Assembly (NCBI GenBank): GCA_028455995.1
Contig: JABELC010000001.1
Coordinates: 732,501-796,500, forward strand
Source: Scleromitrula shiraiana
Lineage: Eukaryota > Ascomycota > Leotiomycetes > Helotiales > Sclerotiniaceae
DNA: 64,000 bases
Direction: 5' to 3'
The notes under the pieces are model-generated. The model was not told the origin of the DNA, made no database searches, and saw only the letters and a list, made by a program, of their open reading frames with translations. This document shows positions 1 through 12,900 of this stretch, piece by piece. A program made the translations under genes and the position numbers. Position 1 is the stretch's first letter, and the number at the start of each line of letters is the position of its first letter.

Positions 1-381
1 AATCACCGACTGATTTTTCCATATAGATATAGATATAGATATAGATGTAAGGTATACTAGTAGATATAAATGGAGGATAAATGAAATAGTGTTTATTTAT
101 TATTAGTCTTATAGCAAGTAGTGACTAATAACTCTAATAAACTAGACTTGACTGCGCATTATTGTTGCCACTCTATAGTAATTATACACCCAGTAGGGTA
201 GGTAATAACTAAGATGGTAAAAATAAGATGGATAATTAATTAATTATATAGCCATGTTAATATATATACACAGTAATTATATTTGAGCTTATATATACGG
301 ATTACGACAAATAAATAGATAGATAGATAAATAGATAGATATCAATATACCGGACCCGAGTCAACCACTTAGGTACTTTTC

Positions 382-422
382 CATCATCATCATCATTATC
401 ATCATCATCATCATCATCATGC
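382..422. repeat. (CAT)n microsatellite
   Basis: About 13 CAT/ATC trinucleotide units with one interruption (CATTAT). It lies in non-coding DNA. Confidence 0.9.
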
Positions 423-780
423 ATTTATAAACCATCACCTCAAATATTTTCAGACTCTAAACCAAACTAAGTAAGAGCGATGATTATCCCGGATATCCGA
501 ACCACTAATATCGATATCGATATCCATATCCATATATCACGTATGCACAGCTCACCTACCTGACATCCTTATAAAAGCATATTGCATATACATATTGCAC
601 ACATATTGCATATATATATAAATATATTGTGTATATCAAATCAATCAATCTACTAGTATGTAAAAATCTATATATTGTTAGGTTGTTATGTAGATACCAT
701 CTGGTATCTATTATATATAATATATCTTTATTAATCATATACTAGTATCTATAAGCACAAAAACCAAAATCACAGCTATA

Positions 781-816
781 GAGGAGAGGAGAGAAGAGGA
801 GAGGAGAGGAGAGGAG
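781..816. repeat. (GAGGA)n purine microsatellite
   Basis: Tandem GAGGA/GAGAA pentamers make an all-purine tract of about 36 nt in non-coding DNA. Confidence 0.85.
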
Positions 817-1176
817 AAATCCAGTATATCCATCCATATGCGTACTTTTTGAAATCTCAAATTGAATACCTATTATTTCTGTCTATAATAATAACATTGA
901 ATGTTGACTTTGATTTGATTTAATTTGATTTGATTCAATTTGATTCAATCCGACGAACAAACAATACCAATAACCATGATATCCAGAATCCGATCATAAT
1001 AACACCAGGCCTTCTGCAGAGTATCGACTTCATTCGCTTCCATCCCTTCTATCCTACTTATTCTATCTTTAAAATTAAGACGACAACCGAGTATAAAGGA
1101 GAAAGTAGAAAGTATGAATAAGGAAAGTTAATTGAAGAAGGATGAAAGGAAAGGAAAGGAATGAATGAAGTGGTTA

Positions 1177-1177
1177 T

Positions 1178-1207
<30 letters not shown>
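1177..1207. repeat. (ATC)n microsatellite
   Basis: About ten perfect ATC units in non-coding DNA. Confidence 0.9.
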
Positions 1208-1210
<3 letters not shown>

Positions 1211-2248
1211 TAAACCAACCACAAAAACACTCTAGTCCAAAAACCAACTGATCCAAACATACCAGTCTAAGAACCAACTATCCCATCCAAATCCAATCAA
1301 TCTATTTATAAGCCCGCACACCGAACCGAAAATATCCGGAAAACCAACCTTATTATGTATCGGCGGAACCTTAAGAGCCAACCACGGTGTTAGTGTATTC
1401 ATTGATTCGTTATTTTTCGATTTTTTGCTCCAGTTTGAGGGAAGTGGTTGTTGGTTTTTGATTAAACTATCGACGGACCGAACTCAACAGTTGGTTATAG
1501 GTTAAATTGGTATTAGTATATCGATCCGGTACATTTAAATTGTTGGCTCTGGTTTGAGGGAAGCGGGTGTTGATTTTTGGTGTGGGGGAAGTACATATTG
1601 TAAACATCATATCGTATAGCATGATCAGCAGAACGATCTCATAGATGATATATGGCACTGGCGAACAGTTCATCCATGCAGCGACATACATAAAGAACAA
1701 ATGTAAATTCGGTACCGGTATACCGGAAGCTAATCCAATGCCACAAGTATCGGTCCTGTGATAGCATGCCGCTAAGTGCGACTAAACGTCATTCAGCACA
1801 CTAACTTCCAACTACCGACCGGCTATCAATGACTAGTCCACTTAGTTGGTGTTCGAACTGATGCTATCATATAGACTAGATTCTATAGATACTAGCTAGA
1901 TAGAGGGAGTTAAAAATAAATTTATTAAACTAAAACCCAAATAAGTAGATCTGGTGACAGCAAACTAGATAGGAAGAAGTAAGATGAGGTGTGCATAACT
2001 TGAAAGTAGGTATAGTAGAATGCCAAGATAGAGAATATAAGAAGGAAGAAAATCCCATGTCTCTATCTTGATCCTGACTTATGTTTTCGCATTTCAGCTC
2101 CTCATCTTTGCTCACCTTTCCATACTTCAACATGCAAAAATAAATCAAAAAGAACCAACACACTCTTTCAGTTCCACCCAACGTTTATGTAAAGGAAAAA
2201 ACAGACGATTACAAAAGTAGGAAAGAACGAACGATTACAAAATCAAAA

Positions 2249-4220
2249 ATGGCGTTCTCTGCTTGGTTTTCTAAGGAGAAGCTTAGACCCAGTTTTGAAG
2301 AAGCATATGTGCCCTTGGGATCAGCTAAACGAAATCCAAGAGTTGAAGATAAATATCGTGCAAGAAAATCCGGTTCCGCTGAAATGGTTGCTAGATCTTC
2401 GGAGGATAAAACAGCGCAAGGACAAATAAGAGAGGAGAACTCGTCCGACTCGGAAGGCCCTTTGAATGGCTCGAAACCCATTGTATGGACTATTGAAGAT
2501 ATAAAAAATGAAGTTCATGCTGGCTCACAACAACTTTCTTCTCTTCAACGTGAATCGGTTCCTTTCTAATGAGTATACACATGATACTGATTCGTGAATA
2601 GTGAAAGAAAAGGTTTTAGATTTAGCCATTGCAGACATTGGTATGGGCAGATACCAATGGACGCTGTTCATTTCAAGTGGACTTGGTTGGGCCGTAGACA
2701 AGTAAGACTTCTTGCTCTTTGCTAATCGTATAAAGCTGACCAAGATTAGCATCTGGCTTCAAGGCATTGCGTTGATGCTTCCTTCATTAGCTGCCAATTT
2801 TAAGCGTTCAAATGAAGAGATTCGATATGCGACGTGCAGTTTGTTTGCAGGATGTTGCGCTGGTGCTTCTTTTTGGGGTTACTTATCGGACGTTAGAGGG
2901 AGAAAATTACCGTACCTTCTAGCAATGCTTCTGACTACAATCTCTGGCTGTGTATTGCCACTCGCTCAATCAGCTACGGTCGCATATTGTTTGCTTGTCG
3001 CCCTCGGTATTGGAGTTGGAGGTAACCTGCCTATCGATGCAGTCGTATTTGTATGTTTACAACTTGCCCTAAAGATTTCGAATACTGATACTAGCTATAT
3101 AGCTAGAAGCTTTGCCACGGAAGAACCACTATTTACTCACATTGTTATCAGTATGGTGGCCTCTGGGGCAAGTAACCGCGTCACTCTTCGGGTGGTTATT
3201 TATGACCTCTTATGCTACCAACTTAGGTTGGCGGTATACTTCATACTGTTTTGGAGGACTTACTGGTGTCTTCTTAATCTTTCGGTCGTTATGCAATGTC
3301 TTCGAATCACCTTACTATCTCGTGGGAAAGAATCAAAAAGAGGCTGTTAGAGTTGTTCGAGGTATAGCATCGCGAAACAGAACAACAACATGGCTCACAG
3401 AAGAGATTTTAAATGAGATCGGAGGTGAGCCAGAAACTACCAAAGTTGTTGTATCTGGTATCCGAGGAAACATCCGCAATTTGCTCAGGTCCTTCGTAGA
3501 AAAAGTTGCACCTCTTTTCGAAACGAGAGATAAAGGTTTGAATGCTGTAAGTGGTTCTTCAAAGCTGTATATTCACCAATACTCATATGTACTAGGTTCT
3601 GTTATTCTTTGCCTGGTCGTGTCTCGGAATGGGATATCCCCTGTTTAATGCCTTCCTCCCGCAATTTCTAGAAGGAGGAACAGCCTCAAATAAGCCAGTC
3701 AATAAGTCCCAGATGTTTATCAACTACACCATTTTCAGTGCCATCGCAATACCTGGATGTTTGTTTGGTGGTCTGGTTGTCTACCTTGGAGGTCGCAAAG
3801 TACCACTGGCAATTGCGACTATGCTTACTGGAATCTGCTTTTTCTGCTTCACCATTTCAAAAGAGAGTACTTTCCAACTAGTATTTTCATGCCTAGCTTC
3901 ATTTTTTGAAAACGCTATGTTCGGAATACTTTAGTAAGTTCATCCAATATTGATATGTTGAGCTCGTTATACTGATGGTTTTCAGTGCCTATACGCCCGA
4001 GTCATTTGAAGGTCGTTGTAGAGGAACCGGAACTGGTATAGCACATTCCTTGAGCAGAATCACCGGTTTGTGTGCTCCAATCTTAGCAGCAAATATAACA
4101 GGAGCCAGTCGCATTCTGTATATAAGTGGAGCATTGATTCTGTTGGCATTCGTAGCGATGTTGTTGTTGAAAGATATAAACCGAGAAAGGCGGAGTGGCG
4201 ATAGGAATAGACAAGTTTGA
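2249..4220 (+). CDS. MFS transporter, SV2/sugar-transporter-like
   Basis: Probable plasma-membrane secondary transporter of the major facilitator superfamily. It resembles fungal SV2/SLC22-like members, whose substrates are mostly unknown (organic ions, phosphate or sugars). Six exons are inferred: 2249-2549, 2602-2701, 2750-3050, 3103-3546, 3596-3933 and 3986-4220. All introns are 48-52 nt, GT-AG and phase-consistent, giving about 572 residues. About 100 hydrophilic residues precede the family-typical segment IGMGRYQWTLF...LGWAVDNIWLQG. A loop 2-3 motif of type GYLSDVRGRK follows (MFS motif A), and after a central hydrophilic loop the second half has GYPLFNAFLPQFLEGG and AYTPESFEGRCRGTG. The C-terminus is short and charged. 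The start is the first ATG in frame. No lesion is seen. Family is fairly sure; the substrate is not known. Confidence 0.88.
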
Positions 4221-5339
4221 CCCTGTTAGGGTTCAAGATTGAATGTTTGCTGGGATTTAACAACATATTTGTCGGGGTTTTATTATGGGTGTTCCTGTGT
4301 GTAACTTCTCATTGACCAATGTCGGGATGTTCGAGTTGAAACTCCCAAGTAGGAGAAAAGTACAGGAGTGAGCATGGGACATCTTGATAATTGCAGCTTA
4401 ACGGTCTCTCTCGATACAAACCGTGACCTCTAAAACTTTCGGTACAGCCTAACTGACAGAAGGGTTGAATAAGACTTTGCTATTGTCGCTACTAATCTAG
4501 CGGAAACGGTGAGCGGGATATGCTTGGTCTCTTTTGACAACTAATCAATAGGGAGTAAGAATCAGACTGTAACTATCCAGAAGACTTGAAATCTGATAAT
4601 GGATATATTGGGAGGGAGTTCAGTGATCGAGTATGATAAGTATATGCGTACTTACTCGATGTTCAATCTAGACTTGTGAGTATTTGGTGTGATGTTTTAT
4701 GAATCACAAGTGGCTTCTGTCCACTGTGTTGAACTGCCCATTAGTTGCTTAAAACGAGCTGATATACCAAATATAAGCAAATATCAAACTTATACAATGC
4801 CATGAGGGAGATACTGAAGATGAGGAGGAGATGTGACAAATCCGAAAATATACTAACCCGTGGATCTTCATGATCCCGGCTCTCGGATAAAAGAAGATCC
4901 CATTTCCGTGATGCCGAAAAGAAAAAAAAGTGACGATTAAAATTCCGAGGTTTTTGAGATTGAAATTTTGTCCGAGCGCGGGCAGAAGGTGAGGCTATGA
5001 ATCTCAACAACGACAATACAAACCATTTATGGTATAAAAGACAGAAACAATTAACAACTAACAATAAGCAATCCCAGATTCTTTCATTTTCGTTTTTTTA
5101 ATCCTCTGAATGAAAACATCCAGAGTCTTTTTATTCCATAGGTTGTATGATTTTCTTTCTCAAACAAGAAGCCGCTTTAGCCGCGACAGCAACGAGGCTG
5201 AGCATCTTATGAGCTTATAACCTGCCACTGTTCAACATTCCAGCCCAAGTGTGGTAGGTACAGAATTGAATGAAATTCACTATTCAAAAGACTTGTTGGT
5301 GGTCAAGTTAATATCCTTTAAGGTTTAACTACCATCAAA
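4221..5339. other. Intergenic, no gene seen
   Basis: About 1.1 kb between two same-strand genes. Open frames are short and not protein-like. It should hold the 3' end of the transporter transcript and the promoter of the arrestin gene. Confidence 0.6.
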
Positions 5340-6863
5340 ATGTCGGTTCGAATCCAACTCGATGATCCTCATACATTTTACACGAATCTCGATTTTATTA
5401 GCGGCAGAGTTATTCTAAGCCTTACGAGTGATGAAACGGTCTCTGCAGTAGTGGTGAAGCTTGAGGGTGAAAGTAAGACTATATTACTACGACCACCTAT
5501 AGGAGGGCCTGGTCTCCAATATTCGCGGCGAGATCAACGGCAAAATGTAGCTATGGAGAATCATAAAATTTTATACAAAGTCGAACAAGTGTTTCCGAAA
5601 AGCAATATCGGAACCTCATATACACTGAGAGCTGGACAGCATGAATATCCATTTAGGATGAAGCTTCCCTTGAATAACGGTTGTCAAGATCCTCATTTAC
5701 AGCAGATGGGACCTGGTACTGGGTTCGGAGGACTTGGGCTTGGAGGATTGCAGCAGATGCAATATAGACATGTCAAAAAGACATTGCCACCTTCTCTTAC
5801 CGGATTCTCTGGTGAAGCTGAGATTAGGTATTATGTGAAGGTTACAGTGCAAAGGCCATCGATATTTAAAGAGAACAGAAGATCAGCAATAGGGTTTAAG
5901 TTTCTACCTATCGAAGCTCCGAGACCACCCAAAACAGCGAACGAGACATTTGCTAGAAGGCCATATATTTTTCAACCTAGAGCTGCATTACATGCGAAGA
6001 AAACAAATTTGTTCAGAAAGAAAACTCAGCAACTTTCAGACACGGCTCCAAAAGGAGAAGTAGATGCTAGATTACCGAGTCCTCCTATCTTGACCTGCAA
6101 TAAGCCATTACCTTTGAGGATCCTCATGAAGAAAACTCATGACAGTCCAGAACATGTATTTCTCATGTCATTACAAGTCACTCTTTTAGGAACCACTGAA
6201 GTACGAGCCCAGGATGTGGCTAGAATGGAGACGAGCACATGGGTTGTGACGAGCTTGCAGGGACTTTCGATACCCATCGGATCACCAAGTGATCAAGTTG
6301 GAACAGAAACTGCTTTGGATCAAACATTGTGGGATGCTATACCTTTACCTAATACTGTCGCTCCCTCTTTTCAAACCTGCAACCTTTCACGTCGATATGA
6401 ACTTGAAGTAAGGGTTGGTCTAGGCTATGGTTACCCTGGAGACATTCAGGTAAGGCTTTTATTTGTTAATATCTCGTACATGGATAAATGCTAACAATCT
6501 CAGCCACATCAACTTAATATACCCCTTAAATTCGCGATCGAGATATTCTCTGGCATCACTCCACCGGCTGCTCTTCTCAACGCATTGGCATCTCAACCTG
6601 CTGTTCCAGCCAGACCACCAGCCAATGCATCGGCGCCCGCCTACGATCCTGCATATCCTCCTCAAGTCGGTGCGCCGGGAGCTCCGGCTTTTGATGATGC
6701 ACCCCCTTCGTATGAAGATGCCTTGGCAGAGGATATCACTCAGGCGAATGGCGCTAGACCAGCTTATAGCGGTGTCACTAATGAGAATGCTCCGGGAATT
6801 GACGAAAAAGGTGGAGCTATGAATGGACAGTCTCATGGAGGAGGGCCTTCTCATATTGGCTGA
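5340..6863 (+). CDS. Arrestin-related trafficking adaptor with PPxY motif
   Basis: Fungal arrestin-like protein. By analogy with yeast ART proteins it would recruit a Rsp5/Nedd4-type HECT ubiquitin ligase to plasma-membrane transporters for endocytosis. Two exons, 5340-6449 and 6504-6863, joined in phase 0 over a 54-nt GT-AG intron, give 489 residues. The N-terminal arrestin fold starts directly after the start codon (SVRIQLDDPHTFYTN, then SGRVILSL). The C-terminal arrestin half continues across the intron (PHQLNIPLKFAIEIFSGI). The tail is Pro/Ala-rich and holds one clear PPSYEDAL motif, a PPxY ligand for WW domains, about 45 residues from the end. An upstream in-frame ATG is not seen. Family assignment is strong; which transporters it targets is unknown. 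Confidence 0.9.
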
Positions 6864-7313
6864 TGTTGCTGCTGAGTGATGGAAGCTACATTTCCTGGTT
6901 TTGAAAAGACCTGGAATGAGTTCATGTCAATACTCGGAATGAGATATTCCTAATATTAAGCTGAAAGTAACTAAAGTAATCCTTAAATCCCATATATTTG
7001 CAAGAAACGGAAGTTTATGGGAATGAGGTCATAATCAAAGAATTTGAGAAGGGGGAATTTTGCCGCTAAAGTGGACAAGGAGGACAATACAGGGGCGTGC
7101 AGCGCCAATGAAGAATTACTTATAGAGGGAGAGTACAAAATATGTATATACATACAAATCCGGTCTCGGGGACAACCAGGACAGTAGGCCTTACACAAAG
7201 GGTATTAGATACAGTAATGATAGTAATAATCATACCCATCATATAATATCAAAACATTCACACTCACAAGTATGTGCATGGAATTCTATTCGTTGTCTCG
7301 CCCACCCAAATAA

Positions 7314-8788
7314 TCATCGTTGCTCAACCATGCCATCCCCATCTGCCTTCCACCTCTTAATACATAGAATTTCAATCCCCTCTCCCAACCCTCCATACCA
7401 TGGACCTTCCTGTTTCTCCCTCTCTAAAACCTCCGCATCCACAACCTCCATCTTCCATCCCTTCTCTCTAACCATGTTTATAAACATCCCATACGTATCC
7501 CGATTCCGTATCGTGCTTGAAATTAACATTTCTACTCTAGGATATAGATCGAACAAAGTAGTAAGTGTATCGATTAAAGGCGGAATAGCATGCGGCGAGT
7601 ATATTATATCAGCCGCCATAATAAGATCCAAGGAAGTCGAAGCGGATGTAGATTCCACCAGCTTAGAAGACAAAAACTCAGAAAACGAAGAGAATTCCCC
7701 AGTGGGTAACTCCTCGCCCCATGTTAATGGACACATACTGATTCGAGAACTTGAGTTCAGAGAGTTTAGAGAAAGAGAGGTTTCGAGGAGAGAGAGGGTT
7801 TCGGGAGATCCGTCGGTGGCGAGGACGTGGTTGGCGGATAGGTGGCCGGCGCAGAGGATGGAGAGGAGTCCGGTGCCGGAACCGAGTTCGAGGATGGTTT
7901 TTTGGTGGGTTAGGTGGGGGTGGGCGGTGAGATGGGTGAGGAGGTGGAGGGATGCTTCCCACTGTGGGGGTGAGGAGTTTGTTAGTTGGCGGTGGCGTGT
8001 CAGGGGTAGGGTTTAAGGTAAGGTGGGAGAGTTTTGATTAGGTGGGTATGATAATGGGGATATAATGATGGGAATGAGGGTTCATGAGTGAACGTATAGA
8101 TGATATGCAAAGAAAAACTGGAGTCGAGGATGTACTTACAGTTCGGAGGCCTGTTGTACCTGATCCGGATAGGAGGGATGCAGACTCAAGCAATGTTATT
8201 GTGGGAGTTTGAGAAGAGCTTAATGGTGAAGAAGAGAGTGAGGATAATGTATAAGTTACATAAGATTGTTGTTGAGCGGCTATGGCTTCTGAAGGAAGGG
8301 GAGTTGAAATGAGGAGGGAGAGTTTGGTCATAAGATTGTCTGACACACCCTGATAGAAGAAAATATACGTTAGAACGGGATGATAGATAATGCATTGAAA
8401 GTCGAAGCAGATAGGTTGGTAGTATGTGTAATTGTATGTTTATATATGGTATTAATTAATGCTAAATAAATACATATATTGAAACCACCATAAACAGATG
8501 AAGAAAAAGAAATGCACCACATTCATGCATACCTACCTCTTCTTCCCAATCTTGAATACTACTTTCTATTCTTTTTGTGAGTTCTTTCAAAACTCGTAAC
8601 TGATATCTTGGTGGCGGCGGATATTTCAATGTATCTTCCTCAAAGATTTTCGTATAAAGTTCCTCCTGAAATGCTTCATTTCTAAGATTGTCCTCGTCAG
8701 GATAGTCCAGTTTGGGTAAAAGTTGGAGGTATTGACGACAGAATCGATTCAATTGACTCTGACTTTGTGGTGATAGTTGATTTTCCAT
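7314..8788 (-). CDS. FAM86-type protein-lysine methyltransferase (Efm3/EEF2KMT-like)
   Basis: Seven-beta-strand methyltransferase with an N-terminal FAM86 domain. Characterised relatives (yeast Efm3, human EEF2KMT) methylate a lysine of translation elongation factor 2, so the same role is inferred. Exons on the minus strand are 8788-8537, 8349-8140 and 7961-7314, all phase 0, giving 369 residues. Residues 1-85 carry the helical N-terminal region (RFCRQYLQLLPKLDYP). The second exon ends TTGLRT, and the third opens with WEASLHLLTHL. The SAM-binding motif I is ILELGSGTGLLS, followed by VLATDGSPETL. The DLIMAADIIYSPHAI segment fits the post-motif of this group. The first intron is 187 nt and the second 178 nt. 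The start is the ATG at 8788; the longer frame upstream has no ATG. It lies head-to-head with RPS24. Confidence 0.87.
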
Positions 8789-9310
8789 CTTCAATATCTT
8801 GAGTAACCATAAACCACTGACGAGAAATTCTTTGAAAAGGGGAATATGCGACAGCCCTCAATCACTTGACTAGAGGAGTTACTTCAAAATTGAAGATCAA
8901 CGATAGAATACTCTTATTCAATACAATACATTACAACACAATTGAAGAAAGGAATGAATCAATATCAATTTGAAAAGATCTAGTCCTACAGTCTGAACGA
9001 CGCAAAACTTTCAGCCCTGAAGTGTAAGGATCGAGGAGGCAAATTACCAACTTTTTACCATAATTTCAAGGCAGCAATCTAGGGTTTATAACCTCTCGGA
9101 TCCACAGCTCTCGCACACTTCACTCGATTACATAAACATTTGGCTAGTGCTAGCGCATTTTTTGTGGCTACCGGAATTATTGAGCGAAGCCTCTGCGATC
9201 TTTTGTCAATCCTTTAATCGACAGCGACCTCCATTCGACAATTTGTATCAACGACAACTGTCTCGATAAAGATATCGTAGACAGGCCGATCGATCCAGAT
9301 AATCGCAAAA

Positions 9311-9966
9311 ATGGCCGATTCTAACGCCCCAGTTACCCTGCGAACACGCAAATTCATTCGCAATCCTCTCCTCGGCCGTAAGCAAATGGTCGTGTAAGTC
9401 AGAATTTTATCATCGTCATCGAATCCGTCAATCATGTATCGAACATCTACAAAACTTCGAGAGAGCAAGAGAATGGCATTGAGAACGAGGAAAATTGAGA
9501 TATCAAGAGAACAGAGAGCTGATAATGGTTTTCTTATATTTTAGGGATATCCTCCACCCAAACCGTGCCAACATCTCCAAGGACGAGCTCAGAGGCAAAC
9601 TCGCCGAACTCTACAAGGCTAGCAAGGACCAAGTCAACGTTTTCGGTCTCCAAACCCAATTCGGTGGTGGAAAGACAACCGGTTTCGCTCTCATCTACGA
9701 TTCACCAGAGGCTTTGAAGAAGTTCGAACCCCACTACAGATTAGTCCGTGTAGGATTTGCATCAAAGATCGAGAAGGCGTCTCGACAACAAAGTATGTCA
9801 AAATACCCCTTTCATGTCCAGAGATTTGGAATGGTCGAGAAGGTTGAAGTATTCTTGGAATTGATAACTGACAATGTGACGGAATACAGGAAAACAAAGA
9901 AAGAACCGCCAAAAGACTCTCCGCGGTACGGCCAAGGTCAAGGGTGCCAAGAAGAAGAAGGAGTAG
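9311..9966 (+). CDS. RPS24: 40S ribosomal protein eS24
   Basis: Small-subunit ribosomal protein of cytosolic ribosomes. Exons 9311-9393, 9545-9792 and 9890-9966 give exactly 135 residues, the family's usual length. The chain begins with [20 protein letters not shown], then [38 protein letters not shown] and YRLVRVGFA. It ends in the basic tail [10 protein letters not shown]...KKKKE. The last intron (9793-9889) must be removed to reach the basic tail, because reading through it gives an unrelated frame. Introns of 151 and 97 nt are large for this window, as is common in fungal ribosomal protein genes. Codon use is C-ending in the conserved blocks, as expected for high expression. Confidence 0.97.
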
Positions 9967-12900
9967 AGAACTCGCTTCATCTTTGGGGTGGGCATGGTTG
10001 GTGTTGCTGGATCTGGGGATTTGGCTATGTGCTTTATCGCATCTGCATCGATCTCAATCATATCATGCATAGGTGTAATTTAGGGAAACGAAATAGAGTC
10101 ATGATGGTATGAAACCTCGGAATGATCTCCATTTTCGGACCTTCACATTTCAATCAAGGTGTTTGCTCGTTCATTCGTTACAACAAAAAGTTATGGTTAT
10201 GTGCATTTTCAATGTTTGGGGAAATGGTTGTAATGTGAAAGAGATTTAATGGAATATGTCATATTCCTCTCCTACTTGCCAAATCCCCCCTCTTCCCTTC
10301 CATATTCGTCCTACCGGACATTCTTTTCTCATCTCCTACCTACATATGAATTCTGCAATACAACAAGCATCATCTGAGGAGCACTTATGATAGTTTTCTT
10401 GCGACTCAGCAAGTACATTCGATACATCACTTTTCTACTTTTAAATGCAATATACGTAAGGCAAAGGAATGTGTCTCAAGTACCATTATTTGCTTCCCAT
10501 GCATATATGTTGTATGTCGTTTACTCAGCATGCCATGCAGCCACATCTATCTACGTGACATAGCTCTAACATCTTCATCCGTTTGTGTTAAAGTTTATTC
10601 ATCAAGTTAAGCTGATCTTCGATTCTTCTAACCCCCCAAGACTTTCTTCCTTGGCACTGCACCTTCTTATCTGCTTTGTGTATGTGTAAGTTTCACCTGG
10701 ACTTACCTGGTAGTGGTAAAGCTTGGTATGAGAAAATCAAATCAAATCAAACCATGGTTCAAGGGGGTAGATGGATGGGATACAAGATTCGTTCGGCAGG
10801 TGATAGTCAGGTATTCCGAGTCGGCCCGGCCCTCTTTTTGTGTCTGTCCTATTCTATCTATGCTATGCGATGTTATTATACATGTAGCTACGGGTACGGA
10901 CTTGCGTGCTGTGTCTTGTCTCATCTCTTCGATCGTTTTGCTTGTAAGTTAGGATGCGTAGATGCGGATAGGTAAGGTAAGGTAAAGCAAAGTAAGGTAA
11001 GGTAATGTATCATAAAAGTTTTTCTCTACTCTCACTTTTACATTTACTTTTGCTTCGCATGACGGATATGTAATGTATGTACAGTATTGTCTAGGTCTTT
11101 ATGTGGCTAGGTTCGATGGCATGGAACAACGCACGGCGTAGTGTAAGCTGGACAAGTTAGACTGGTCTGGATGCTTGCTAGAAGAACACAGCACTGTGCA
11201 CTGATACGAGATCGTGATGGGGTAACTCCAATCTAACCCCTTTCTACCTTGCATTAAGTAAAAGAAAGTAGGGAGTGGATCCGGGGCAGAAATCCGGGGG
11301 TTTCTGTTTTGAATTCATAGGTTGTATGAGGTCATGATTGCTGGTCTGTTTGCGCATGCCTGCGTAGGATTCCTGGGGAAGCTTGAAAAGATGAGATGGA
11401 GTGGGCATTGGATAGGAATCAGGAGATTGCATTGGTGGCAAGTATTTTATTGGTTTGAAGTGCCTTGAAGGACTTAAGGTTTTTGATCGGATTTTGATTT
11501 TGGCATTGATTCATAGGCGACCAGAGAAGGGAAGAAGGAGGAGGAAGATGAGAAGAAAGGTTTGTAATACCTAGAGGAGAAAAGGAGATTCGGTCGCCTC
11601 TCATGTCGACTTAATTTATCTTTGTATCTCATGTATCTTAAAGTATTTGGAAAACATAAAATGCTCACGAGGCCTTTCTTTATTGTAACTCATTCTATCT
11701 CACCATCAAAATTGCACATCTCCTCCATGTAAGAATCAATACCCATAACTCACCGATAAAGCATCGAAAGATTTGATCAAGATTGAATCGTCAATTCCAG
11801 CCTTACGTAAATTCACACCGACCTCCAAAACGTAAAGGGGGGTGGAAGCAAGAATCTCTCTGTGCCACCATGTACAACGTCGTGTACCCACAAGACCCCA
11901 TGTCCCACAGCATATTGTACGGTGAGGGATATTTTGTGATTGGATTTATGCAGCTGCGCCTGTGTATGTAAAATCTAAACCTTGATTCGGTTATAGGATG
12001 TTACATCTACCGTTGAGATGAAGAATTTGGGTCCTGGGAATGATCTTCAGGGACATGGTCGGAAGGTAAGGGAGTGGAGAAGGAAAAAATCGAAAGGAAA
12101 TATGAGAATATCCTGTGCCACCGGTTTATGGGAAGCCTGCATATGGCTGCCGAGTGCTGATTCTGGTTGAATTTTTGTTTTTTTACTACCAAGTTTTGGT
12201 GGAGGTGAGAGAAAGAATGGAGGATGACATCTAATAATAATGGGATAAATAATTGGTAGGAATCTCTTATTAGTAGATTCTGATGCAGTGATTGGATGAT
12301 ATAATACAACTAGCTAGACGAATTTATTTTGAGCAGAATCATTAGAATTATCATTAGATCTGACTATCTGACTAATAAATGCTGTAAGTACCCATCTAGA
12401 TAGATAGTACTGCATATTAAAAAAAAATACACCAGACTATCTGGTTGTACAGTATCCTAATTAGAATATTGTGATGTGAGAAAGATGTTATCCTCGAACA
12501 AGCACTATTATGGTTAACAATAGCAGCATTTGATAAGCTGATGAAACAATGAAAGAAAAACTGCAGGTAATATCGACAAAACATTTACAACCTTTAACAA
12601 TTGCTTGCTCTAAATCTCTCGAGTGTATGCTGCTACCGCCTCTTGACCTTTTTATGTTCTCTCTTCTCTGTAAACGACAACGATTCATTTTCCGTAAGAA
12701 AAGATAGATAGTCAAGGCAAGTGAAAAAGTGAAAATGAAATGAATTTCAAAAACTCCCCTCTCCATTTTCTGTCCCCTTACCTCTCCAATCCCAGGCCAT
12801 ATTTTCCAATCCATCGGTCCAAGAAGAAAATATGACAAGTAAAGACAGTATTAAAGCACAATATTAACAAAAACCGCCCACGCATTTTGGTCCCTGTCTC

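Larger units (their letters stand above)
1..2248. other. AT-rich intergenic spacer with microsatellites
   Basis: No coding region could be supported here. The DNA is AT-rich with many short runs of TATA/GATA/ATC type. Open frames are short, lack family resemblance and are explained by low complexity. The last few hundred bases must include the promoter and leader of the transporter gene that follows. Confidence 0.6.

Noticed and set aside
2209..2752. Minus-strand open frames opposite the MFS gene start
   Set aside because: They are shadows of the plus-strand exons, which carry the family motifs and in-phase introns.
7330..8016. 228-codon plus-strand frame
   Set aside because: It is the antisense shadow of the FAM86-type methyltransferase, whose minus-strand frame has the SAM motif ILELGSGTG.
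10676..11604. Several 60-100 codon frames in the 10-13 kb gap
   Set aside because: They overlap on both strands, have biased composition and no conserved motif or plausible splice partners.
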